From Dermatemys mawii (Eukaryota; Chordata; Testudines; Dermatemydidae): a stretch of DNA of 64,000 bases. The notes below the pieces were generated by a model. The model saw only the letters and a program-made list of their open reading frames with translations, was not told the DNA's origin and ran no database searches. Both the position numbers and the translations under genes were made by a program. The DNA lies in assembly GCA_007922305.1 (NCBI GenBank), contig ML677351.1, positions 17,203,119 to 17,267,118 on the forward strand, given 5' to 3'. This document shows, piece after piece, positions 1-11,924 of this stretch; positions within the stretch are counted from its first letter, which is position 1; each line of letters begins with the position of its first letter.

Positions 1-149
1 TGTGCACAGAGGTTAAATTTGTCAAATAATTTGTTAAAATGTATTGACTCAGTTCTGCTTCTCTCTAAGTGGGTAGCAGGAAGAAAGACTATGGTGGCTG
101 AGGCACTGAACGGTAATTTAGAAGTTCTGTAGCAGAAGCACTTACATCC
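1..149. other. Unique AT-rich DNA
   Basis: I see no open frame, repeat or RNA gene that can be supported here. Confidence 0.5.
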
Positions 150-297
150 CTAGAGCCGGCGCAAAGTATTGTTCTGCATTTCAGCGGCAATTTGGCAGAC
201 TCTAGGATGAACTGCCACCAAATTGCTGCTGAGGGGGGCAAAAAGATGCCCCTCAAATTAGGTGCCTAGGTCGCCTCATGGATAGCACTGGCCCTGT
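150..297. mobile_element. hAT-like DNA transposon fragment
   Basis: The block is richer in CpG and GC than its surroundings. It runs from a GAGCCGGC-like edge to CACTGGCCCTG, and contains GGCGGCAATTTGG-like and complementary CAAATTGC(C/T)G stretches (about 185-225), so it can fold back on itself. The outer motif and the AGGTCGCCT segment resemble nonautonomous hAT copies common in turtles. No target-site duplication is clear, so both ends are approximate. Confidence 0.42.
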
Positions 298-402
298 ACA
301 TCCCCTATGTAACAGTAAGCAAATCATTTGTCTCTAGGCTTCAGTTCCCCCATCTGTAAAATGGGACCATCAAGATTGTTGCATGGATAAACTCATTTAT
401 TG
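286..402 (+). repeat. MIR-type SINE fragment
   Basis: The segment carries the diagnostic MIR stretch CTTCAGTTCCCCCATCTGTAAAATGGGACC near 340-370, preceded by an 'AGCAAATCATTTGTCTCT' form of the usual AAGTCACTTAACCTCT. The tRNA-like head is missing or unrecognisable. The left edge overlaps the preceding hAT fragment, so the boundary is uncertain. Confidence 0.6.
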
Positions 403-3400
403 TTTGTCCCACACACAAATGACAAGAGCTTGTGTGACTAATAAATCTTTTCTAGGGTGGCTGAAGTTTGAGTGTCAATACCACAGCAATCTAGTGTGGA
501 GGTCAAGTATGTAAGTGATTAGTGAAGTCCATATTAGAGGAAAGGCAACAAATAGTGGATGCCTGACACTCCAGGAGCTGCTACTTCAAGGTGAACAGAT
601 ACAAGCCCACAACAGAGGGGTAACATAACTCCAGAGACTTCTCTCTACCAGCTTGCTTAGGTTGAGTTTCAACCAGCGCCTCTCACCCTTGTAGTTATTA
701 GCTCATCTCCAAGCATGATTTTTTTACATTTATTTAATCTTGCATAACTACAAATGGTGTCAATGATATTATCAGGCCCTTTTTAAAAATGGAACTACAT
801 TATCTCTCTCTGGCCTTCAGTAGTGAATTCTACAGAGTGAAAGCATGCTGGAATAGAATGATTCTCCTTCTTTGGTTTTAAATGTAGTTAACATACCTAT
901 ATTACAAAATTCATATTTCAGGTATCGTTATTTATAGATATGCAAAAAGAGCAACTAGTTTTAAAGAAAATCCAAGTCACTAAATCACTTCAAATAAAAA
1001 TTTCAACTTACCAGCATGGAGAGCATGGAAAATATGCATCAAACAGAAAGCATGGCTTAGTTAACTAATAAGCCATTGCTTTGTCTCATTTTGCCATCAA
1101 AAAAACCAGATATACATAACTTATAAAACCGACAAGGCCATTTCATCTCAATCAGTTTGGGTCAAATTTTAAAACACTGATACCAAAGTCTTATACCCAC
1201 AGAATCCACATTTGCATAAACAAAATGGGTAACTGGGAAAATCGGTGTTTGCACATGCAGATGTACAGCTTCAGCTCTCATATTTGAAAATATTTTGCCC
1301 CTTATACTTTTCTGAGAAACAACGTTCCTAGATCTTCTATACCTTTACTTTGTACATCTTCCTACTCTCCAGCTGAGTTCAGATTCAGCACCTCTGACAC
1401 ATTCAGCAGGTCTGACAAATTCAGATTCAGACATTGAAAGAATCTTCCAGTTGCAAAGTCAAACACCCAAAAGTTCAAGAATTAAAGCTAGCTGCCCATG
1501 CAATCTTAAATTCAGCCCTCATGTGTATACATTATGCTATGGTCTTTAAAATTAGATGGTCACATGCAACATTTCCCACAGAATCCTAATCTCTTTCAGT
1601 GCACAGAATGGACCCACTTTGGGGATAGAGGAGTCTGTTGTCTGTCAGAATCCCAGCACATTGGCCCATTCATTCGACCACACTGCATCTTTGTCTCCTT
1701 CCTTTGCAGTTAAGATGAAACAGCACATTTGAGATATTATTGTCAAAAACAGAAGACATTCCAAGACACTGAACAAACATTCCCTCTCAGTAATGTGTAC
1801 TAGGCCATGTGGTACTCCAAGAAAAGAGGCTCAAAATGACTGTGCTCACCATCTGACTCAGAATCCACAAAAGCACAACAGATGGATGTAGCAGGCTCAT
1901 CTGTTGCTCTTTTGATGATCATTTCCAGAACTGCCAAGCATACAGTTTTTAATATAGTCCAACAGGCAAAATCCAGTTCTTAACATTAATACCATTTGAA
2001 ATTTTATGAGAGATTTAAAGATGTTAATTGGTAAGTCTGTTACATTTCTTTCTGCTTTAATTAGTTCTGTGTCCATTAGACCTCTTTTCCTGTGGGACTA
2101 GATGTATTGTCCTTAATGTCTGAATGACTTTAAATAGAAGATGTCTGTCATTAAAATCCTATGAACAATCCCATGATAAACAATCCCTACTACTTATACT
2201 TGATTTATGCTTACTTTCTCATTTTACAAGGTTTATTTATTTCATGACACCAACAGATTTTATGCCACCTGTGCTGTAATTATGTGGATCACATGATTTG
2301 TTATGTGTAATTTTGTTCTACATTCTACTTCCAGATTCCACAAGGGGAATATTGCATATTCCCACATTATATGTAAGTCTAGCATGGACAACTGCCTGGG
2401 ATCAGGTAGGAAAGAAAGTTTCATACTTTTGGTTCATGCAACAGGATCCTCTGGCCCTGCTCTGCTCTGGCAAACAGTTAAATTCTACTCAGATCAGTTA
2501 AGTGCTCCAGGAAGAAGCCATAAAGCAGCAGCTCCCTGAACAAGGAGAGAGACTATCTGTGAGAAGGTCATTCTTTGACTTGAACTCAAGACTACAGGTT
2601 TTGGATAAGAAAACTGAGCTTGCTATTTTGGTGTTACACTTTTATGTGTGTTATCTGTTTGTCTTTGACCAAAGGAGGAAATGTCTCCCAGGAAACAGGG
2701 ACCTGGTTGGCCAGTTATTTTGGTGCTGAACTGCTTTACCACCTTGCTATGCTCTTTTAGCTTCTTTCTCAAACTGCCATTGTTTTTATTTGAGAATGAG
2801 GGCATAGTTTTCAATATAAACATATATCTTTCAATGTCATCCACTGCTACAATAGAACCAGCTTTCCAAATATTACCACACCTCTGACACAAAAGTGTCT
2901 TTTGACAAAAAAGGAAAAATAATTTTCTCCTTCCACCCTCAGAGGTTGAGGAGTGGAAGATCTCTTCCACATTTCCAGGATATTTTTTTTACTGGCTTAC
3001 TGACAGGGTAAGAAGGAGAAATCAGGCAGCCATTTTGGCACTCTGCAAATTCATTACTATAATATCAGGTCTATGGATGTAGCAAGAGTCTGCAGGCACA
3101 AATATGGTGGTTTCACCTTAAACATGGTTCTGGGGCTGCAATTCCATAACCAGTGTCCATTTCACACTGTATCATGCTTTTTCGGTCTATGTGAGCATTT
3201 TAAATGTTTCACTACAGAGCATCAGTATGTTTTGGCCATATCCCTATAACATTCATGAAGGCAAGCTTTCAAAATACCTGTGCAAGTGTTATTTAAAACA
3301 AATCTTTAGTTTGCATCCACGAGAAATGCCCGTTTCTTTATTAGGCGAGTGTGCAAGAACATATGACTTACTACCATGTAGAAATAGTCAACAGTTCAAA

Positions 3401-6400
3401 TACAGAATGCTTAGTAAGCTGTTCACAATCAATTCCCAGATATTTTTTTTAAAAAATAGTACAAAGTACAGCTTTGAACAACAAATTTAAGACTATCATC
3501 TTCCAGCTATTCTGCAAGCACACAGTCGACACTTGTCAAATAAAAAAAATAGATGACTAATTATTCTGACATTAGCCTTTTTCTCTCCCCCACATAACCA
3601 ACAGTAGAATACACAAAAGTGGTATAGTATACAATCTATTAGACACACGCAAGCTACAACCAGTTCTTTAGCAGGATCTTAATATATAAGTCCTCAATTC
3701 CATCATTTCCTCTGACTGATAGCTCTGCAGAAGGATGCTTGTAAATAGGTAATAAAATTGGAGAAGAAATCGGATGAAGACAGCATGTAGTGTTTGTGGT
3801 ACAAGAAACATAAAACAGCTTGTTCCTTCTCACGATAAGGGCAATGCAATCATCTTCCAGAAGGCCACTTGCAGGAGGAGGACAGATATGAGTTATTTGC
3901 TGCTCAGAGAAGGAAACAAAATTAACGGAAAGGAAACAACACAAGATGTTCCCAGATAACAGAGAAAATATCTGTGCTGGTCTAAAAAAGCCATGTGCTG
4001 ATTTGCCACCCTACCAACAATGTATCTCCACTCTCATCCTCCCAGCTCAACCTAGATTTGAATTAAAGTGTGCTGTGGAAAGGTTCCTGCTCTTTTCATA
4101 TGTCTAGCAATCGATCTATAAAAATATAGTCAGTCAGTTTAGAAGGGCAAAGTTCCATTTATTACTTCCCATATCTAATAGTTGCTTTCATCAGAAAATG
4201 GTGGGCACTGGATTATAATACATTGCTAAATGCCAAAATGTGTATCAGTTACTAGTTCGACTCTGCAAAGCAAAGCTGCCTTTACATGACGTATTGTACT
4301 ATGCACATTTTGGGCTACTTTGGAACTGCAGTCACAAAGGCCATTTACACAGCAAAATCAAGCTGCAGTTTGGGGAAGAAGTAGTAAGACAAATTCCTAC
4401 CTCACAAAGTCATCAAACCAGAGTTGCTAGTAGTCCAGACGACACACAGACAGGTGTTGACTTACTTTGCTTTCCCCTCCCCTCCTGGAGAACCTAACAG
4501 CAGGGCCAGATCTGAGACACTATTATTGGGCAGTGCAACTACAGGCTCCCCAATCTGAACGGTACCAGCATTTACTATAAATAAAGGCAGTGCAGGATGC
4601 TCACTACCTCTTAGGTTCAAGAATTTTTATGAAAACATTGATAGCTGCTCAAAAGAGTTCTTTCTTCTAGCACTTTCCTTTAGTTTAAAAATCTGAGCCA
4701 CCCATATCCCTTTTCCTCCAAGAGGAACTAGATACTATACAATCTTCCCTCAAGAATATAATGACCTCATATTGGCCTCATATTTTTTTAAGAATGGGGG
4801 GGAGTAGCCCTGCACAGAGTAGAGTGGCTCATTAAAATGAAGAACCAGGAAATATTACAGAGTACTTTCAATAGAGATTACTTTTTTAAAAAAGAGTTAT
4901 ACACCAAATTAACGTATATCAAACTCTTGTGAAATAATGGTAGGCTTCAACAGATCGCATACAGAGATTTAAAAGATGATGATGAATTCTAGAGCATCAT
5001 TTTGAAGCTATACATAGAACTCATTAAACCTGATAATGAAGATAGATGTCATTACACTACACAACAGGGAAAACAACGCTTTAGAGAAGGACATTCCCCA
5101 TTGGCACTGATCACTTATCTGACAGAAAGCAGCTTCCATATGAATAATAAGAAAAGCATAAGTCACAATTAGCATGGTATCCAAGTCCATTTTTTACTCA
5201 TTAAAAGAGAGACTCCACAGAGATGTATCCAATGGCTGCTGGGGAGAGTACAAAACAAAAAAGTTCGGTTATCCCATAGCTGAGGGAAGAAACATCTCTG
5301 GGGCTCTTCCAGGTGATAGTAAATTTAATCTCTGCTCTATAAGAGCACTACTTTTGGAGGCTGCTGAGGAGATATGATTCATCCCACCTTATAACCATTC
5401 TAACCAGGCCCATGACCTAGTTACTTCCTCCTAGTTATGGGAGAAAAATCTTCAAAGAAGGAGATGTTTGCATTACTGAAACATGCACCTACTGGACTTT
5501 GTCCCTTGAAGTTGAAGTAGAATCAAGCCGGTTTTGGTCCACAGGTATAAGTGCATAACTTACTTTGGGCGATTAACAGAATTATCTGAAGCACTGTTAG
5601 CTACTCAAGCAAATACCAAAACACTTAAAAGGACTGGTAAAATTAAATAAGATTCTTTTAAAGAATTTTTCATAAAATATGCAACATGGCTCTAATTTTT
5701 TTGAAGTAAGGTCATTCGAAAGGAACTCTGGGTGAAATCTAATCCCCATGTAAGTCAGAGCTGTAGTCTACATTCCCACAATATTGTCAAAAGAAATATG
5801 TGAAGCTAGAAAACACTAGCTGCTAGAGTTATCTCCTTAAAGAAAATAAATCAATAAACGTTAGTAATGAGCTCACACTATCCAATGTGCTTCAGGCTAT
5901 TTAAAGCAAAAAAAGAATTGATGAGATGTCGTGAGAGTTTCCTTCTATACCAATGTTACCCAAAAGTTTAGGCTTTGGATGCTCCTAAATAATCTTCCTA
6001 TCACCCGCTTAATCTGCTCTTCCTGGAGTATGGGTCTCCAGGGTAGTTAAGGAAACACTTGAAGGACATGGATAACACCTTCCGACAAAGTGATTGACTT
6101 GGCAATATGCTTTCCTAACAAAGTATCTTTTTATTGATGTAATTTATAAGCCCTACTACATTGTAATCTAAAAACAGAAATCAGACAAATCTCTTATTGC
6201 AAGTTAAAAAGCATTTAAAGTACAATAGCATCCAGTTTAAATGATTTACGCGATCTGCTCTATTGCGGATGGCTGGTCTGGAGAAATATAATGTAGAGTT
6301 TGAAATTTCTTCTGTATCCCTATAACTGGATGTATGTATTCAGCTGATTGAATGTGTTTGCAGTCCTGAGATTTGTTTTTAAAATAATATTTTAATATGA

Positions 6401-6420
6401 AAATAGAAAGACTTGTCTTG
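403..6420. other. Gene-free AT-rich DNA
   Basis: About 6 kb without supportable genes. The open frames (up to 115 codons near 2623-2970) overlap one another on both strands, match no family I know, and sit in ordinary AT-rich DNA. I also see no clear transposon or tandem repeat, so this is probably old unique sequence or repeats too decayed to recognise by eye. Confidence 0.5.
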
Positions 6421-6424
6421 CAGT

Positions 6425-6790
6425 TATAAAGGCAGTATTGGGAGTCAGGTGTGAATTCTATTCCTGGCTGTGCTACAGAATTCTCTGATATTGGACAATA
6501 AATTGTCCCTTTTTCAAAGTTGTGTAATTAAAGTTTGGTACCTAAATCCATATTTAGGCACCTGGATAAGCAGTTTGATTTTTGAGATGGCATGAGTGCA
6601 CAACAGCTCAGAAAAAAATATACACTACTTATTTGGGTACATAGCTATGGATCTAAGCATTCCAGTTTTTTCTTCCCCCAATCTCATAGTGCCTCAACTC
6701 CCTTACTTATAAAATAGGATTAATACTTGCCTACCACAGTTTGTGAACTTAAACATTTATAAACTAAAGTTTTGTTGAATATCATGAGTA
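6425..6790 (+). repeat. Decayed MIR-type SINE, apparently interrupted
   Basis: The first part (about 6425-6520) resembles the MIR head and core: GGGAGTCAGGTGTGAATTC, then a CCTGGCTGTGCTAC block. The second part (about 6685-6790) resembles the MIR 3' half: AGTGCCTCAACTCCCTTACTTATAAAATAGG, then a CTTGCCTACCAC block. Between them lies about 160 bp that includes a short GGTACCTAAAT / ATTTAGGCACC fold-back, which may be a later insertion. The match is loose. Confidence 0.42.
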
Positions 6791-7830
6791 ACTGAAATGC
6801 TAATTTAAATATAAATGACAAGCTGTCATTAAAAATAGCAAATATTGTTAACTGTATGCAGATATATTGCATGGTATATATAATATAAGTAGGTACCTAT
6901 GCGCACACTTTTCTAACTAAATATGCTTTAATTCTCTGGATGATAGAAGTGGATCAGAAATATAGTGCTTGAAACAAGATATTTTATATGATGATCTTAA
7001 ATGAAAGTGTAACCTGTGATTATAGATAATCATGAAAAGGGGAGAAATGATAGCATACGCATTTGTTGTAGTTCTCCAACAGTAATACTGAATACTGGAA
7101 TGAATATTAGGAGAAAAAAGGATACAATTTGAAATACTAACTACCATCACCCCCACAGTTCTCTGAATGCATCAATAGCAGTTGAACTGGTGAAGCAAGC
7201 AACTGGAATATTGCAAGATGGAATAGAAAATGAAATTGCCAAGGATAGCAAAATGCCTGAACTAATAAATAAATATTTCCTACTTATACTATCAGAGCTG
7301 GTTCATCCAAATCCATTTCCAAACTGCTTATTTCTGCCGATTTAAGAAACCTTCAGATTAAAAGTTAGTGACAAGTGCCTCCTAGACAAGGACTCATTTA
7401 AATTTCTTTGGCTATGTAGGTAGCGATATGTAAGACACATTTAGCCACATCTGAAGGCAGTGAAAAAGGTAGACTTAAAATGGGTTACAATTTATATATT
7501 TATTCATTCTCAAACAAGATGCATGAGTATACATTTAGGTAGAGTTTAAATAATAAATTATTATATTCTTTCTTTTACTGCAAAACAATCACAAGTCAGT
7601 AACAGCTAACATGATCCCACAGCTGCATTTTTACAGCTTTACTGTGTGCATTTTCAAGTGTAAGCAATTGTTTGTAGTCTCCCTCTTCTTTATTTATCTG
7701 AAATATAAAAAAGTGATTAAAGTCCATAGTATCATTGACCTCCAGCAATTAAGCGTTTGCAGGACTGAGCCTCAGATGTTCCCAATACAGACTTTCCCCT
7801 TTGTTTTGCTCACAGGATATGCTCTCTACT
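6791..7830. other. Gene-free AT-rich DNA
   Basis: No supportable gene or repeat. An open frame starts at 7611, but its C-terminal half is a translation of the palindromic hAT MITE that follows, so it is not a gene. Confidence 0.5.
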
Positions 7831-8134
7831 CAGGGATCGGCAACGTTGGCACGCGGGACCGCAGGGTAAGCACCATTAGCGGGCCCCGCTGCTTTATTTA
7901 CCTGCCGTTTCACCGACCGCGGCTCCCACTGGCTGCGGTTCACCGTGCCGGTCCAATGGGGGCTGCGGGAAATGGCAGCCAGCACCACGCCGCTTCCCGC
8001 AGCCCCCATTGGACCGGGATGGTGAACCACGGCCAGTGGGAGCCGCGGTCGGTGAAACGGCAGGTAAATAAAGCGGCAGGGCCCGCTAAGTGTGCTTACC
8101 CTGCGGTCCCGCGTGCCAACGTTGCCAGTCCCTG
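7831..8134. mobile_element. Palindromic hAT-type MITE
   Basis: A 304-bp GC- and CpG-rich island that is one long imperfect inverted repeat. The ends read CAGGGATCGGCAACGTTGGC and, in reverse complement, CAGGGACTGGCAACGTTGGC. Near the middle, 7955-7971 and 7994-8010 are perfect 17-bp complementary arms. The motif CAGGG(G/A)TCGGCAAC..TTGGCACGCG is one I associate with a hAT MITE common in turtles and crocodilians. Reading frames open on both strands across it are artefacts of the palindrome. The flanking 8-mers match only partly, so I cannot claim a clear TSD. Confidence 0.82.
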
Positions 8135-8202
8135 CTATAGAACATTAACCGACCCCTTTCTCGACATTCTCAGCAGACAAGCCGACAACTTACGCTCTGG
8201 TT

Positions 8203-8277
8203 CACCAAATCACTTAAGCATGTGATTTTTTAAGTCCCATTGACTTCAGTGGGACTTAAACATGTGTGTTTTGCTTA
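8203..8277. repeat. Short fold-back element (CATTGACTTC family)
   Basis: Perfect 10-bp arms TTAAGTCCCA (8230-8239) and TGGGACTTAA (8250-8259) flank a TTGACTTCAG loop. Outer CACTTAAGCATGTG and CATGTGTGTTTTGCTTA sequences extend the symmetry. It is one of about ten such elements in the window. Confidence 0.6.
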
Positions 8278-8711
8278 ACTGGGGCCCAAATGGGCAGGGA
8301 AATACCCTTGAACACCCGCAGGGTCACATAGGGAAGTTTGTACTGGTGAATTTGTTCTGTGCATAAAGAAAAAAAAAAGACAGCAGCTAAGCCCACAAGC
8401 CACTAATGACATCAGTAAACCATCTCCTTCAAGAAGCACTTTAGAATGGCAGAACAAAGTATTCAGCTTCACAGAATCAAGAAGAGGTAAGTCAGTGTTA
8501 ACTGAGTCAATGAAATTCAGAGGGGAAGAGAACCCTTTCAGAGCAAGAGGAAGATCATACCAGCAAAATCACTTAAGTCACTTCCTACCATCTTGCACGA
8601 CAACCCACTGGGAATTTTCTTATGATTTCTTGTTTTTATTGAAAAACACCCTGATACAGCAAAACACTTAAGCATGTTGTTAAGAATTTAAGTAGTCTCA
8701 ATGAAATCAGT

Positions 8712-9178
8712 AAAAACAACAAGGAGTCCTTGTGGCACCTTAGAGACTAACAAATTTATTTGGGCATAAGCTTTCATGGGCTAAAACCCATTTCATCAGA
8801 TACATGGAGTAGAAAATACAGTAAGCAGATATAAATATACAGCACATAGAAGTTGTCTTACCAAGTGGGGGCTCAGTGCTAATGAGGCCAATTCAATTAG
8901 GGTGGATGTGGCCCATTCCCAACAGGTGACACATCCACCTTGATTGAATTAACCCTATTAGCACCACAAAAAGTAAGTTTCTCTCTGTTGATATTCACCC
9001 CTTCTCGTCAGCTGTTGGGAACGGCCATATCTACCCTAATTGAATTGGACTTGTTAGTATGTTACAGCCCACAAAAAAATTATTTGGGCATAAGCTGTTA
9101 GTCTCTAAGGTACCATAAAGACTCCTCATTGTTTTTACTGATACAGACTAACACGGCTACCCCTCTGAAATCTGTCAC
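8712..9178. mobile_element. Inverted (tail-to-tail) pair of turtle Pol III SINEs
   Basis: A plus-strand SINE body (about 8712-8927) lacks its first ~25 nt and begins at AACAAGGAGTCCTTGTGG. It meets a minus-strand copy (about 8928-9178) whose outer end holds the complete head, seen on the plus strand as AACACGGCTACCCCTCTG. Both copies carry the GCACCTTAGAGACTAAC-type signature and the GGATGTGG(C)CC motif near the junction. The decamer TGAAATCAGT occurs at 8702-8711 and 9179-9188, consistent with a target-site duplication around the whole dimer. The left copy of the decamer also partly matches SINE sequence (ATCAGTAAAAAC), so the left boundary could move by a few bases. Confidence 0.8.
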
Positions 9179-9188
9179 TGAAATCAGT

Positions 9189-9348
9189 TAATCTTTTTTG
9201 GGAGTAACAACTCATCCAAACCCCAGGTGGAGTTAGACTCTTGCACAACTGCAAAATGCAAAAATCCCAAACCAGTGCAAACCACAGAACCACTTCTGTG
9301 ACTAAGGAATGGGCTGGGAATTGAGCACTCAGTTGTATTCCCATTTTC
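9189..9348. other. Unique DNA
   Basis: Nothing supportable seen. Overlapping short minus-strand frames here are not convincing. Confidence 0.5.
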
Positions 9349-9480
9349 TTCAGTTACACAGGAAAACTGTGGCAAAGGCATTCTGCCTCAGTTTCCCCAT
9401 CTGTAAAATAGGGATATTCACTTTCTTCACAGAAGATACTGAGAATGCATTCATTAGTGTCTGCAAAGTACTAGGTTGAT
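9349..9480 (+). repeat. MIR-type SINE fragment
   Basis: Contains the strongly MIR-like GCCTCAGTTTCCCCATCTG followed by TAAAATAGGGATA (about 9387-9418), preceded by a CAGTTACACAGG segment. The head is absent. Confidence 0.68.
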
Positions 9481-10213
9481 GAGCTCCATGGAAATGTCTG
9501 TAAATAAATCCATACCTCGGCTTTTGTCTTTTTTTCTGACTAGTTATATCTGTCATGTAACTTGTCCTCCCTTTTACATAAAATGTTTTAGCCCGTTCCC
9601 CATTTTATTAAACATATCCAGTCAAGGTATGAGACTTTGTTGCTTAGCACCAGACAAAAAGCCCAAAGTGAATAAAGAGCTTCAGGTGGAAAATGTATGC
9701 TGGCAGGCACCATATCGCTTCCGTAAACTGCACTGAATGGGCTCACAGACACCGCGAGTCATTCCTCTTAAATGATGCCTTTATCTAGTTCGGAGTCACT
9801 GGAATGCATTGGTCTGGATTTCCTCTCTAGAAATTGTCCAAATTAAACAGGCATGCTGTTTATTAGAGTGCCAATTAAGTGGACTCTGCTGCCTAATAAA
9901 ACAAAGAGGCTTAGACAGACGCAATTCCCTGTGCTATGATTCTCACTGTTTGTCCTCATTGGGAGCAGATGAACTCGCTTGCCCTACATTTGAACTGCAT
10001 GTATTAAAAGAAATAAAAAAACCCCCAACTACCTGGAACACTGTTTAGGGTCATGTTCTGAAAAAGACAGTGGCAGGGGAGGGAAATAAACAGGTGTGCT
10101 GAACAGCACTGTTTTAAGTTATGCCAGCTTGTAATGACCCTGAGGGGTTGTTTTGCTAGCAGGAATCTTATGAGTGCAGTGTGCTCCCAGCAGCCAAATG
10201 CCAAGAGGAAAGA
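9481..10213. other. Gene-free DNA with a possible conserved noncoding patch
   Basis: No gene can be supported. At 9835-10010 the sequence is of high complexity, free of recognisable repeats, and contains several ATTAA/TAATT homeodomain-type cores (AATTAAAC, CCAATTAAG, CTAATAAAAC). That would suit an enhancer, but it is only a composition-based guess. Confidence 0.3.
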
Positions 10214-10600
10214 GTCAGAGGGGTAGCCGTGTTAGTCTGAAATTGCAGAAGTGACCAAGAGTCCTGTGGCACCTTAAAGACTAACTAAAGTATTAGGGCA
10301 TAAGCTTTTGTGGGCTAATACCCACTTCGTCGGATGCCTGAAGTGGAAGTATCCAGGGGCAGGAATAAATAAGAGGCAAGGGCCACGTTAGAGATAATAA
10401 GGTTAGTCCAATCAGGCTGAACCAGCTTGTTATCTCTAATCAGGGAGGATGAGGTCCTCCTCTAGCAGTTGGTCTGGAGGTGTGAACATCGAGAGAAGAG
10501 AAGCTGCTTTTGTAGTTAGCTAGCCACTCACAGTCTTTGTTCAATCCTTGATTGATGGTATCAAATTTGCAAATGAATTGCAGCTCTGCAGAGGAAAGAG
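10214..10600 (+). mobile_element. Turtle Pol III SINE, normally oriented, with long tail region
   Basis: It starts with the full head (GTCAGAGGGGTAGCCGTGTT), then GTCCTGTGGCACCTTAAAGACTAAC, then GGGCATAAGCTTTTGTGGGC and a CCCACTTCGTCGGATGC motif, which is the normal order for this family. The tail continues through GAGGATGAGGTCCT, CTTTGTTCAATCCT and TTTGCAAATGAATTGCAGCT, which I recognise from longer turtle copies. The 3' end is approximate and no TSD was identified. Confidence 0.82.
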
Positions 10601-11302
10601 GACATTGAGCTGTGAGAATCCTCAGTGGCCCACTTAGAGCAGCTTTATGTCCCCTTGGCACCACTGGAGAAATGGCTATGGACATAGCCCCCTCTACCTA
10701 CCTTATGTGCACTTGGGCCAACCTCACTTTGGGAAGTTCATCTATCCCCGACATGAGCTTCTTTACAGCTAGAAAAGAGACAGGAATAAAAAAACAAAAC
10801 TACTTTTCTGAACTTGAAGAACTCAAAATAGTTTGTGAGGTCTGCATAGCCTGACTCTCCATGAGGTTTGGCCATTGCTGGAATCAATTAACTTAATGTA
10901 TTCTGTGTTGTTCAGTTAGTATCCTGAAACTCTAGTAGACAGCAGGTCCAGTAGGTGTTTTTTGTAATGTATATCATCACATCTAGACTACATTTAAATA
11001 TGCAAATGCTCAGCTTTAAATTGGTAAGGGTTAGATATCCTAAAATTCACATAAGTCTCAAACATGTGAACTTCCCCTTTAAAAACAATCTTCAGATAAA
11101 TAATGTTGATATATATACAGGAATTCAGCAATTTCATGGCTAGGAAAGACTATTCAGTAGACTGAGAATGTTTAGCCACTGTTACCTTTGGAAGACACAA
11201 AGCAAGGTTCCTAGGTTACACTCTTACTTCTCAAAGTTAATTAAACTATTAATGCCAAGCAATAAAAATCACAGCTGTGAAAAACATAAACCATGTTTCA
11301 CT
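10601..11302. other. Gene-free AT-rich DNA
   Basis: No supportable gene or RNA. The CCCTCTACC-rich stretch at about 10690-10760 may extend the SINE or belong to another decayed repeat, but I cannot tell. Confidence 0.45.
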
Positions 11303-11924
11303 TGTAACCCTTCTGCCCATCAGAGTTGGCAGCAACAAGGGCCGGGTTCAGTATCCAGGGGTTCCATTCCAATAGCACAATACAAAAAAAACCGGCTCGA
11401 GCCCCCACCCAGTGACCTGGGACAACCATATACCACTCCTCTGGGCGTCTGTAAGAGACAATACTTCCCCTCTCGCAAGCACAGAGTCTGAGTGTACCAA
11501 AGCCTTTTAATAACAGGGAGAAACAATGTGGCATTATATTGGGGAAACACCACAAACAAGGTTAATAAACCAAACCATGAACCAGAAGCCCCCCTCCCAG
11601 CAACTAGGCCGTGGCCTTCCCTTTGGCTCTTGAGTTCCACAACTCCAAAAGTCACTCAATAGCCCCAAAAGTCCAACAGCCCAAGAGTCTCTGTTCTTGG
11701 TCAGTGCAGAGTTCAAAAGTCAATTGGCAGAGTCTTACCTCCAGCCTGGGTGGAATTGGAGGGTAGGGCACGGGGCACCTTACGTGGTCCGAGGCCAACT
11801 GCGCCGCCTCTCCGTGAGGTTCCGCTGCAGCTCTCACCGCAATCGGCTCTGCTCCGCTCCGCTGGCCGTCCCACGAACCGCTCTGCCCGTTGATCCGCTA
11901 GCTGCTCTGCTAGCCGACACACAG

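Noticed and set aside
2298..2970. Several overlapping open frames on both strands (60-115 codons)
   Set aside because: They overlap out of frame, match no known family, and have no supportable splice or promoter context. They are chance frames.
7611..8225. 204-codon open frame
   Set aside because: The second half translates the palindromic hAT MITE at 7831-8134. A 66-codon frame on the other strand gives nearly the same peptide, as expected from a palindrome.
10214..10280. A functional tRNA gene
   Set aside because: The tRNA-like head belongs to the turtle SINE. The full cloverleaf and the TTC-type B box of a working tRNA gene are not present.
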